Shown here: positions 35,336-44,734 of the stretch, one piece after another
How the letters are laid out: the number at the start of each line of letters is the position of its first letter
Position numbering within the stretch: the first letter of the stretch is position 1
NCBI RefSeq assembly: GCF_035046485.1
Contig: NC_085137.1
Location: forward strand, 378,076,706 to 378,140,705
Source: Aedes albopictus
Lineage: Eukaryota; Arthropoda; Insecta; Diptera; Culicidae
Length of the DNA: 64,000 nt
Direction of reading: 5' to 3'
Notes under the pieces: model-generated
The model's database searches: none
Told to the model about the DNA's origin: nothing
Seen by the model: the letters and a program-made list of their open reading frames with translations, nothing else
Translations under genes and position numbers: made by a program

Positions 35336-35621
35336 CTCCTCTCTCCTCCTCTTCTTGACGTAACGTCCTCACTGGGACAAAGCCTACTTCTCAGCTTAGT
35401 GTTAAATGAGCACTTCCACAGTTTTTAACTGAGAGCTTCCTCTGCCAATGACCATTTTGCATGTGTATTTCGTGTGGCAGGCACGAAGATACTCTATGCC
35501 CAAGGAAGTCAAGGAAATTTCCTTTACGAAAAGATCCTGGACCGACTGGGAATCGAATCCGTCACCCTCAGCATGGTCATGCTGAATACCCGTGCGTTTA
35601 CCGCCTCGGCTATATGGGCCC
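35336..35621 (-). mobile_element. tRNA-derived SINE, head type 2, full length
   Basis: Minus strand. The head begins GGGCCCATATAGCCGAGG (A box TAGCCGAGGCGG), with a degenerate B box (GGATTCGATTCCC in complement), then GGATCTTTTCGTAAAGG, the body GGCATAGAGTATCTTCGTGC and a tail GACGTTACGTCAAGAAG plus AGG repeats. TGTCGTTTTTGTC (35323-35335) and TGTCGCTTTTGTC (35622-35634) form a 13-bp target duplication with one mismatch. Confidence 0.85.
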
Positions 35622-35703
35622 TGTCGCTTTTGTCTAAACATTAAAAAGCAAGAAATTCCTTCTGTCGCTTTTGTCTAAACATTAAAACGCAAGAAATTCC
35701 TTC
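35622..35703 (+). repeat. 41-bp tandem duplication next to the SINE
   Basis: 35622-35662 is repeated at 35663-35703 with a single A/C difference. The first unit starts with the SINE target duplication, so the duplication may have arisen during or after SINE insertion. Confidence 0.85.
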
Positions 35704-36180
35704 ATGAGATCGTGGAATCCTTGATCGGGTGAACGTCCGGAAACCAGACTGGTCGAATTTGTTGGATGTGGCGATCCTCGATACCATTTTCCCCTACATT
35801 TATGCTTGCTTTGCAAATAATCTTTCCATAAGAACTTAAATAACGAAGACACAGGAATCGCCCTTGAACTAGTTTCCAAAGGTCTGGTAGTCGAATAATG
35901 TAACAATCCTGAATTATGTGTCCGTTCTTCTTGCAAGCTTCACAGGGTTCGGTTTGTTCTCCTGGCGAATGACAGCAATGCTTCCACTGCCTTGCCGTCA
36001 GAGGCATGCTTGAACATATTCTTCTTTGTCTTCGGTTACTCCGAAGATATCCTTGCCACGATAACCATCTACCTCGCTGAGAAACATCACCTCAATGAAG
36101 GTAGTCACAATCTGGTCCATGAAGCTGGTAAACACGGTGAGATCGGCGATGGAACGTTGACCAGCTTACTCACCAATTCC
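35702..36180 (-). pseudogene. BEL/Pao-like gag remnant
   Basis: The 101-codon minus-strand stretch at 35702-36007 contains CEACKKNGHIIQDC followed by LWKLVQGRFLCLRYL, resembling the gag knuckle region of BEL/Pao LTR retrotransposons (C-x2-C-x4-H-x4-C, then W-x-LV and LC-x-x-L). Upstream, in another frame to about 36180, is SIADLTVFTSFMDQIVTTF. No protease, reverse transcriptase or LTR was found next to it. Identification is from motif wording only; an unknown host zinc-knuckle gene is the alternative. Confidence 0.45.
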
Positions 36181-36856
36181 TGAAGCAAGAGATCATTCGA
36201 ATACTATCGATATATTCTCAAAAAAATATTTTTGAAAATTTCCTACGTGTTCGGGCATAGTTTTTCTGGCTTTTCTTTGCAATACTTTTTCTCATATCGT
36301 TTTTTAATTCCTGAGAAAATTTGCTTTCATTTTAATAAAAAAAAATAAATCGTGTATTTATCTTGCGGTTGATCCATAAAATGGGGTTTGTGATTGTTCT
36401 ACGATTATCGTATATATTGTTACGTAAGAATATGACTTGCGAACCCCTGTGCGGTATCGGAGTTATTGTATTTACATGTGTATTGTTTTACCGTCTAATT
36501 TCTCTGTCATCTCCGTTTTGTCAACCATGTCACTGAATCAAAATCAGTGTATACAAGAGATTGAACAGGCGCATCAGAATTTGTACAATTCTGATGTGGA
36601 GAAATCACCGTAGATGTAAGTGTTTTTTTATGTTTTATGTAATCTTAATATTAATAGAGTTGTTTTATAGCTTTGTAGCATACGGCAATATAACCAACAC
36701 AGTGTTTTATTTGCCTCGCTGGAAGAACAGTGTCCCGCATAAGTCGTGTTTTCGACACGTATTTCCATATAACCAGTGGTGTGGATCATATCACCAACCA
36801 GAAGTGAATCCCAGATTCACATTCTACCTTACCCTACTAACAAATACTCCTTCCTG
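36181..36856. other. Unassigned, possible LTR-derived sequence
   Basis: Contains TGTTACGTAAGAATATGAC at 36418 and CCTACTAACAAATACTCCTTCC at about 36833, just before the dispersed repeat at 36857. A GTAAGT-like donor (36616) and a TTTTATAG acceptor (about 36665) bracket a 50-bp T-rich stretch. None of these alone is enough to call a gene or an LTR. Confidence 0.3.
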
Positions 36857-37090
36857 AGACAACTGTGTGGATTCCACGGTTTCTAGTAGCAACGGTTGTC
36901 GAACTAACATCCCTTCCATTTCTTGGTGACCGTAAGGACGTGGCCGGCGCCGTTATTGACTTTTAAAATGGTGGACTCTAGAATTGTGCACATTAAGAAT
37001 CTCCAGCACTATTCATAGGTACTCTGTGCAACTTCGATTGTTCTGGTCAATCACGGAGTAGAAACTACGATGTGTACGGTTATCTTTGCT
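36857..37090 (+). repeat. Dispersed repeat, copy 2 (first copy at 22943-23207)
   Basis: Same order of conserved blocks as copy 1, with small indels. The downstream sequences differ, so the 3' boundary of the shared unit lies near TATCTTTGCTTT/TATCTATGCTTT (about 37090). Confidence 0.7.
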
Positions 37091-37234
37091 TTCGCTCTGC
37101 TTTTTGAATACTATGGATATAAAAACTCGTTTTAATGTATAAACACGTTACAGATATACAGATATACAGATAGATATACATTAAATAAAAACACAAAAAT
37201 ATAACCATAGCTGTTTGTGAAGAAAAACTTTATT

Positions 37235-37490
37235 TTTTCGTTATGCGTAGGTGTGTTTATAATTTCTGGAACAGTCTATAGTTGTCACTAATACTGCTGC
37301 AGGAAAATCCTTGAGAACCGTGTCAATCCGAGACTGAGTACCCGCGGAAATCTCTGAGGGTTCGATGGTTGTACTGGTAGACTTACTGCTGCTGTACCCT
37401 ACCGTGAGTCCTCTGCGAAATGCCATGGGACGGCCGACGAGTTCTGTCGCTACTGCTACTGCCTTTACATTCCTCAAGCTGGGCCTATAG
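37235..37490 (-). other. Coding-like minus-strand stretch, unrecognised
   Basis: An open frame from about 37490 down to 37241 reads SLRNVKAVAVATELVGRPMA and onward without stops, rich in serine and threonine. It abuts a TA-flanked element at 37495. I do not recognise it; it may be part of a gag or an older gene fragment. Confidence 0.25.
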
Positions 37491-37494
37491 AGTA

Positions 37495-38503
37495 AGGTGG
37501 GGCAAAAGTTCGACCTTAGTTGATAATTCAACCTATTTGAAAAAATCGAAGCAGATAAAAATAAATAAATACCGTGTGGTGATTCTACTATCCATGAGCT
37601 AAAATTTTGCTGAACAAAGTTACGCCAAATGTCTTTTCAATTTTGAGTTACAACACTTTTTGTATGTGTGTGTTTTATTCGAACTCTTGCCCCACCACTG
37701 GGGCAAAAGTTCGAATCTAGTGTTTGTGGAATTTCGCCAACCGTAGCACACTATTTTGACACTTTGGTAATAGGAATACCTGAAACCACTTAATATTTGA
37801 TGTTAGAAGTGGGATATACTTTAAAATTCGATTTAGATTTTACCCAAATCAGGGTTAAATTTACTACACCAAAAATTAGTATTTTTCCTCCAAATTCAGA
37901 TAAAACAACTTTTTTTTTCAACTTTAATCGAATTTTCTCACTAATTCCATCACTCTTAGAGATAATATGTACATTTTGCAGAATTTTAGGTTTATACCTA
38001 AAGTTGCCACATGACTCGAACTTTTGCCCCACAATTCGAACTTTTGCCCCACTATGTGTAAAATACGATTTCCAAATCACTTTTGCAAAAAGTTATACAT
38101 GCTAGAGCATCTTCAAAATATACCTAGTTACGCCCCAAAATAAAATATCGAATTCGATTTCACTAAAATTTCATTCCATGCGTTGGAAGGGCCATCGCAT
38201 ATTACAATTTTTTGATCAAAAACCAACATTTTGTCATAACTTCTCGAAATATTGATCAATTTTCATAATTTTTGGAGTGAAAGACTCTTTTTCAAAAAGG
38301 GTTCGAACAACCTTGACACCCGAAAGAAATAATTTGAATTGAGTTCAAAAACTTCAAAAGAAACTCTTGCCCCACTCGAACTTTTGCCCCACTTACTCCT
38401 TCAAAAAGGGTTCGAACAACCTTGACACCCGAAAGAAATAATTTGAATTGAGTTCAAAAACTTCAAAAGAAACTCTTGCCCCACTCGAACTTTTGCCCCA
38501 CTT
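37495..38503. mobile_element. TA-flanked TIR element, terminus AAGTGGGGCAAAAGTTCGA
   Basis: Inverted termini A(A/G)GTGGGGCAAAAGTTCGA with TA at 37493-37494 and 38504-38505, as expected for Tc1/mariner-type target duplication. Extra internal copies of the terminus occur at 37684-37712 (as a palindrome) and 38018-38056, and a 109-bp tandem duplication lies at the right end. No transposase frame; the open stretches at 37790-38105 are low-complexity. Confidence 0.75.
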
Positions 38504-38508
38504 TACTA
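38291..38508. repeat. 109-bp tandem duplication at the right end of the TA-flanked element
   Basis: 38291-38399 and 38400-38508 are practically identical, each ending in CTCGAACTTTTGCCCCACTT. The element therefore has two right termini in tandem. Confidence 0.9.
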
Positions 38509-39470
38509 CTTCTCGGCGAGAAATTTCTTTTCCAGGCGCTTTTCCACCTTGAGGAGCTGTAGATCGTGAGAAGCACGCAAAGCACAGAAGTTAGTCTTCA
38601 ATGATCTGCCTTGCAAGAACGGGTGATGGTAGACGCACTTCGGATTTTTACCACCGCGGCATTATTCCTTGGATACACGATTTTGTTGAGTTTATGTTCG
38701 CTTTCTTCCTGCCGGTCAGCATGTTCTGGCTGCTGCTGAACCGGTAGAACTACTAGTCCTGAGAACCCATGAAAGCCAGACTGAAAGATCTCCATCCTGG
38801 GAGATTACCCGCCATCATCGCATAGGCCTGGGCCAGCCGGGAGTTAAACTGTTTTCCATATGTGCAGAATAATTGATGCAGCAGCTTTGAGCAACTCGAC
38901 TGATATGCGATAGACCCTGGAGCCAAGTCCGTGCACAAGGGAGGGGTTTTAGGGTTTTAACCTCTCCCATTGGCGATATTCCGTATAGTAGGCGTCCCTC
39001 CGCCCTTTGCCAAAATAAGGAAAAACCCCTCCCTTGGCGCCTTTTCTGTGCACGGGCCTGCCTGAGGCTCAAGTCGATTTTAGGCTGCGGATGACTATTT
39101 CTATCTCTTGTAATGATGGAGTAATGCGTCGAACCCTTTGCTGACGGGCTACAGCTTTGGCTTCTCGTGTTTTCACACTCTCCATCGCGCAATGCCAGTG
39201 CTTAGTTTATTCCAAATATCAAGAAGGCTTCGACTTCATTTTTGGCTGATGAGATGTGGTCGATTTGAATTTTCGTGACGCCATCACGAATGCCCATGTC
39301 GATGGGGCAAGAGATCCTCCATTTAATCACCATGTGATTGTTTCCGCAAAACTCTGCAAACTGCTCTCCGTTATCGCTCATTTCTCAGAAACCATGGCGT
39401 CACATAGTATGTCATATTTGCCAGGATCAAATTTCGCGATGAAGTCACCTACCTTACCTTGACACCTTAT
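38506..39470 (-). other. Unassigned minus-strand remnants including an RTE-type endonuclease piece
   Basis: At about 39250-39400 the minus strand reads QFAEFCGNNHMVI and RDGVTKIQIDHI, which resembles the RTE endonuclease (FC.NN.LVIGG; DGVT.NQIDHI). The adjoining 38506-39190 has broken frames (SESVKTREAKAVARQQRVRR; KTNFCALRASHDLQLLKVE) that I do not recognise. It is probably an older retroelement fragment separate from 39480-41990. Confidence 0.35.
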
Positions 39471-39740
39471 TGGCTACAAAGTAACTATACTCAAACGCCG
39501 AGCGTATAGTACAGCACTATCTTCGTCGGTCTTGGGCGATGTTCCTCCAGTTTTCCCGAACGTGTCGGATCGTAGATCTTCTTCAACCGCGTGCAGCCAG
39601 CGAGTTCGCGGCCGCCCACGAAGTCGCCTACCTACCGGGTTCTCTGCTGAATATTGTTTTCGCTATTCTTTCTTCCGACATTCGCACTACGTGTCCAGCC
39701 CACTGGAGTCTGTCGTATTTTAAACGTTTCACAATATTCG

Positions 39741-41669
39741 GGACCATATAGCCGAGGCGGTAAACGCACGGGTATTCAGTATGACCATGCTGAGGGTGAC
39801 GGGTTCGATTCCCGGTCGGTCCAGGATCTTTTCGTAAAGGAAATTTCCTTGACTTCCTTGGGCATAGAGTATCTTCGTGCCTGCCACACGATATACGCAT
39901 GCAAAATGGTCATTCCCAAGTAACAATTATACTTTTGTGGCAATCCTGAAGTAATTTCTAAGATAGAATGATAAAACTTAGCAATAAAGCTCTTTGTTCT
40001 GCAAATCCGAGATAAAATGGGCATAAAACATCCATAAGACTAATCTGGCCCACTCTTCAGGAGATCTTCAAAGCTGCTTTCGAAGACTGCTTTGAAACTA
40101 GTTGTATTTATGTACTTGCACTGGTGATTGATTATAAGAACTTCATGAAACTTTAACAAGAATAGCTTGAAGCATGTTGATCTTATAGCTGTCTTTCTCA
40201 AAAGTGTCAACAGTGCACAATAAATGAAATTTTTTACCCAAGCATTATGCAGATGCAAACAAATTTTGTTTCATGGATGAAATGTTAATTGAACTACAAA
40301 TTAATTTTCATCAAATTGAAATGGCTAAAGCATTAAAATTTCCTGACAGATCATTGATGACAGAGAATCAAAATTTTCCGTGCCATACCCACTTTTTCGT
40401 TGATATGCCGCCCAAAACATACGAAAATAACAAAGCGCCCCAAAAATAATATCAATTATTAATATACGAAGACATAAATTTCCTTTAAAAACAAAAGGCT
40501 ACGCCACTTTTTCAATTCTATCTAAACATGGTTGCCGTTCCAAGCGAACAAAACTCATGCAGCCGCCATCAATTGTTATTACCTTTAATCCAAACCCCCT
40601 CAAAACAATGATGGAACCAAGTCACCTTGCATGAAAGCTACAGCCTTTATTGAAGATTGTTTTTACTAGATATGATCTTAAGGCAGATTTGTTCGTCTTG
40701 AATAAAACTTATTCATTTTATTCAAGAGGAACAGCCTTCGACAAATGTTTGTTTACGTTTTCGATGCTAGAAAGTTGTCTCTGTACATTTCGCGGTGTTT
40801 CGCGTCAAGGTGTGCCGATTCTATTTTGTTTTCCTGTATTTTTACAATTAATAATGAAGTGCAACTTACTAAAACTACACTATTTGGCATGAGCTTGAGC
40901 AGAGTCACAGTAAGTACCCATTTCATTTTCAATTCGCATAGCTGTGGCCTGTGTGAGGAACTGGTGAAAGGCAGGACGACAGCAGCCAGCTACTCGCATT
41001 TTTGATTGGCCGTAAAATCATTATTTCGTTGACATGATTACTTTTTAGCAAAAGAAAGGCTAAATTATCAGTGAGCAAACATGTTTATGTGTTTATATTT
41101 GTATGAGAACGAGGTTTTTCAACCAATTTGTTACATTCATTATTTGGATTGATAAAATAGTTCGTTGTCTTATTATTATTTCGCATAGTTCTTGTTCCAG
41201 AGTAATGGCTCTAGCACAAGAATAGAAGGCTTCAAGAAGTTTTTAAATGAGGATTAGCCAGATGAAATGCACTTGAATTGACGAAGCATAAACTTTTAAT
41301 AAAATATGTTGATGTTATGTGTTGAAAATAACTTCAAATACGCCTTAAAACTTATTATAAGATTCAATGCTCTTGTAAATTCAGTTGTTTTATGCGCGAA
41401 TTTCAAAATTAACTTGAAGACAACTTAAAAACCGCAAACGAACGAAGATTGTTTTCTCTTGATAAAAACAACTACAAATGTTCAATGAATTGATCATGCT
41501 GTGATAAAGCTTCCATAAAAATAATCAAATCTAAAAGGAATTGAAATTGTTACTTGGGATTGGCAGAGGATGCTCTCAGTTAATAACTGTGGAAGCGCTC
41601 ATAGAACACTAAGCTGAGAAGCAGGCTTTGTCCCAATGAGGACGTTACGCCAAGAAGAGAGAGAGAGAG
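39741..41669 (+). mobile_element. tRNA-derived SINE, head type 2, split by a 1644-bp TIR element
   Basis: The head and body lie at 39741-39914 (A box TAGCCGAGGCGG, B box GGGTTCGATTCCCGG), and the tail at 41559-41669 (GGCAGAGG, AACTGTGGAAGCGCTC, GACGTTACGCCAAGAAG, then a GA run). AATATTCG at 39733-39740 and 41670-41677 is its target duplication in the RTE-type host. Confidence 0.85.
39915..41558. mobile_element. 1644-bp TIR element, ends CCCAAGTAACAATT, inside the SINE
   Basis: Exact 14-bp inverted ends at 39915-39928 and 41545-41558. ATT at 39912-39914 and 41559-41561 is a 3-bp duplication, verified because intact SINE copies read GGTCATTGGCAGAGG across the site. The interior (40040-41005) has open stretches without a recognisable transposase, so it is a non-autonomous element. 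The ends resemble the CCCAAGCAAC MITEs at 6483 and 27225. Confidence 0.85.
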
Positions 41670-41990
41670 AATATTCGCATCTTCGTACACTTGGTACAAC
41701 TCGTGATTCATGCGTATGCGCCACACTCCATTTTCTTGTTTTCCACCGAGAATGTTCGCAGCACTTTGCGCTCAAAAACTCCAAAAGCTTTTCGGTCTAC
41801 CTCCTTTAACGTCAACGCTTCGTGACCTTAGAGGGCAACCAGAAGAGCGTCTTATACAGAGTGAATTTTGCTTGCGTTTGCAAGTTACGGGATCTAAGTT
41901 GGTTACGCAATCCGTAAAAGGCCCTATTCGCAGCTGCAATAGAGGAATTCCACGGAGTCATGTCAGTCGATCCTGAGCGACCATTTCAAA

Positions 41991-42141
41991 AATATCTGAA
42001 ACTTTGCACAGTTTTTCAATTTCATATAAATCGCCATTTTTTGATATTAAACCTTCATATTCACTCACGACTAACTTTTCAAAAGGGTGTATGCGAAAAT
42101 AGTTCTAAAATATTCTAAAAGCTGTACAGCAAAAACGGATT
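41991..42141 (+). repeat. Left part of an 0.8-kb-type dispersed repeat (continues at 43404)
   Basis: Together with 43404-43740 it is the inverse of 51430-52250. It is interrupted by the 1262-bp foldback element between CGGATT and ATTGTTCG. The uninterrupted version CGGATTGTTCGATTG is present, in complement, at about 52080-52095. Confidence 0.75.
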
Positions 42142-43403
42142 GGGTAATTCTCGCTGAAACCGGCCCACTATTTACACCTTGTCTTCAAAAACGTGTAAGA
42201 TGCCGATTTTCTGAAAGCCCTTGCCTAAAAAGTAAGAAAAATGCATTTGGTTACTCAAATTCATGGACCCCCCGTTAGTTAGAGCTACAACAATTTTTGC
42301 AGACCCCTCGATTTTGGTCAAATGGTGGCTCACGTAAACGGTTATAACTCGAAAGTTTCTTCAACAACCACCTCAAAACGAATTGTTGTTGAAAAGAGGA
42401 AAGATAGAGCTACTATTCACAATAATAAAAAGTTGGGTCGGCCATATTGATTTTGGCCGCCATCTTGGATTTTTATACCAAAACATTTTTTTCACCATGA
42501 GGGCAACCACCGATTTTCAAAATTTTTACATCAATTGAAAGCTGGGACATTTATACAAAACATATAAAAAAATTAGAGATGTCTTTTTCTTCTTTCAAAA
42601 GTTATCTGCCGTTTTGTAAACCATACCACTGGGCCCGGTGCCGACCGTTTACATAAATGCAGCGTTATTTCGCAGTGTTTACGAACACGAATTAAAATTC
42701 TGAACCCACTAATGGAAAGTTGAAGGTTTAAGCTTTTCAAAACACTAAAAAAGTAATAAAAACAATGCCCGCATCATTGAGAAACAGTCAAAAACGGAAA
42801 CGCACCTCCGATTTGGCCAAATTTTGCGGCACGCGCCTTTGGGTATACATGCAGGCGTAAACTCGGATGCTGTTGTATGTCTTTGCCGGTGCGCATGGAA
42901 ATGTATGGAGAAAACGTGGCTTAATTTACAAAACTGTAGATAACTTTTGAAAGAAGAAAAAGACATCTCTAATTTTTTGATATGTTATGTATAAATGTTT
43001 CAACTTTCAATTGATGCAAAAATTTTGAAAATCGGTGGTTGCCCTCATGGTGAAAAAAATGTTTTGGTATAAAAATCCAAGATGGCGGCCAAAATCAATA
43101 TGGCCGACCCAACTTTTTATTATTGTAAATAATAGCTCTATCTCTCCTCTTTTCAACAACATTTCGTTTTGAGGTGGTTTTCGGTGAAACTTTTGAGTTA
43201 TAACGGTTTTAGTGAGCCACCATTTGACCAAAATCGAGGGGTCTGCAAAACTTGTTGTGGCTCTAACTAACGGGGGGTCCATCAATTTGAGTAACCAAAT
43301 GCATTTTTCTTACTTTTTAGGCGAGGGCTTTCAGAAAATCGGCACCTTAAACATTTTTGAAGACAAGGTGTAAATAGTGGGCCGGTCTCAGCGAGAATTA
43401 CCC
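42142..43403. mobile_element. 1262-bp foldback element, TIR GGGTAATTCTCGCTGA, copy 1
   Basis: Arms of about 480 bp (42142-42622 and 42926-43403) flank a ~300-bp non-palindromic spacer. ATT at 42139-42141 and 43404-43406 is the target duplication, confirmed by the empty site at 52080-52095. There is no transposase; the spacer has only short frames. A second full copy with an inverted spacer lies at 55454-56708. The 3-bp duplication and long arms do not by themselves fix the superfamily. Confidence 0.9.
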
Positions 43404-43740
43404 ATTGTTCGATTGTTATAAATTTTTCAGCAAAGTTAGATAACTAAATGATGATTCCTTAGAAAATATACACTGTAAAAAATTTCTTTTTCTACTTTGA
43501 AAAAATATGATATTTGTCACAAAAACTCAAATATCTCAAAACCCTATCTTTTACCAACTTCAATTTTTTAGGGGAAATGGCCCATTATATCAGCTATCTA
43601 CCATAAAATTTTGGTGATGGTAAACTGATAAACAAAAAAGTTATGACATTTCAAACATTTCACAATTTTTACATTTAGTAACAAAAAAAAATTTTTTTCT
43701 GTGTAAATTATTTCGAGAATTATATTTTGATGCTGATTTT
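43404..43740 (+). repeat. Right part of the 0.8-kb-type dispersed repeat
   Basis: Continues the repeat begun at 41991, with blocks ATATACACTGTAAAAAATTT, CAAATATCTCAAAACCCTAT and TGTAAATTATTTCGAGAATT found in complement at 51480-52070. Unlike the inverse copy it has only one version of the internal ~296-bp unit. Confidence 0.75.
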
Positions 43741-44623
43741 ATTGTAAAGGCTACCGCCTGAATTAAACAAGTTGTTTTCATGATACTTTAGTTTGATTAT
43801 TCGTAATTACCTACTATAGTATCTATTTGAAACTTAGACGCGATCCAGTGTTGTGATCAAAAATATTGAGATTGTCATACTTTTTATTGTACGTGACTGG
43901 TGAAAAAATCCCTTGATAGTGTTGAAAAGCTGTTGATTATAAGAAAAATGGAATTGAATTTATTTTTAAGACAAAAGCTGTATAATAAAAGTTTTTTATA
44001 CGCGTATACGTCTAGTTTATCCGCAAAAAAAATCCCTCAGAGAACAAACTTTATGATCGGAAGAATGCGAGTAACTTCAACAACAACAAATGCATAAGAG
44101 GTACATACCACAGACAAACAGACGAAACGCCTAGAACAATTTTAGTGAAAATTCATCGCCCAGTTCACACTATCACCACCTGGTGGAAATGTTTCACGAA
44201 ACACTGCGTTGTGCAATATCGTCATCAGAAGGCGCTAGTGTGAAACGTCAAACGCAAAGAAAAACGATGGGCGCTCTTCTTGTTATGAAAGCCACAACCA
44301 AGATTCAAAATGATCGTTGAAGGCGTGGTCAATGAAAATTTCGCCAGTGTTACGTTTGTTTGTCTGTATACATACCTGACAATGCTCACGAAAAAAACAA
44401 AAAAATACTACCGCTATGAATTTTAAAAATTGTATAGTATTTTTTTTCTTCAGCCACCAACACCAAACAAGTAAGTTAAAATTAATAAGTGATTTTGTTT
44501 ATTATAATCTAACGAACAAGATGAACAGTCGCTTTCTCAAAGGTCTTCAACTCAACGCTCTCTTGTAGACCGTTTGATGAAAAAAAATGTTCAAAAGAGT
44601 TACGAAATCTCACCGAAAGCACC
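43741..44623. other. No recognised gene
   Basis: AT-rich sequence up to the target duplication of the I-clade element. Nothing with a known domain. CAAACAGACGAAACGCC (44115) and surrounding text are unassigned. Confidence 0.4.
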
Positions 44624-44634
44624 ATAGATAAACT
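44624..44634. repeat. Target-site duplication, 3' side of the I-clade element
   Basis: ATAGATAAACT, identical to 50996-51006. It directly adjoins the TAA tail (TTATTATTATTA on the plus strand). Confidence 0.9.
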
Positions 44635-44734
44635 TTATTATTATTACTATTTATTAACGACACTTTACCATTATTGTGGCATTCGTGTCATGAGGGAATA
44701 TATAGTGCATATTACATTGTTAGAACATTATTTT

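Larger units (their letters stand above)
39480..41990 (-). mobile_element. RTE-type C-terminal fragment, split by a SINE that is itself split
   Basis: Minus strand, from high to low coordinates: SIAAANRAFYGLRNQLRSRN and NLQTQTKFTLYKTL (41940-41840), EALTLKEVDRKAFGVFERKV (about 41820-41760), ENGVWRIRMNHELYQVYEDA (41730-41680), then after the insertion VKRLKYDRLQWAGHVVRM (39745-39680) and the C-terminal tail to about 39480. The frame is continuous across the junction once 39741-41669 is removed. It is the same family as 31970-35252 and 52262-53670. Confidence 0.75.

Noticed and set aside
36616..36670. Short intron between GTAAGT-like and TTTTATAG sites
   Set aside because: No coding continuity across it and no recognised exon; a 50-bp T-rich tract can produce such a pair by chance.
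42142..43403. Segmental inverted duplication rather than a transposon
   Set aside because: The exact 3-bp duplication, the empty site in a paralogous repeat and a second copy with the same ends at 55454-56708 favour a mobile element.
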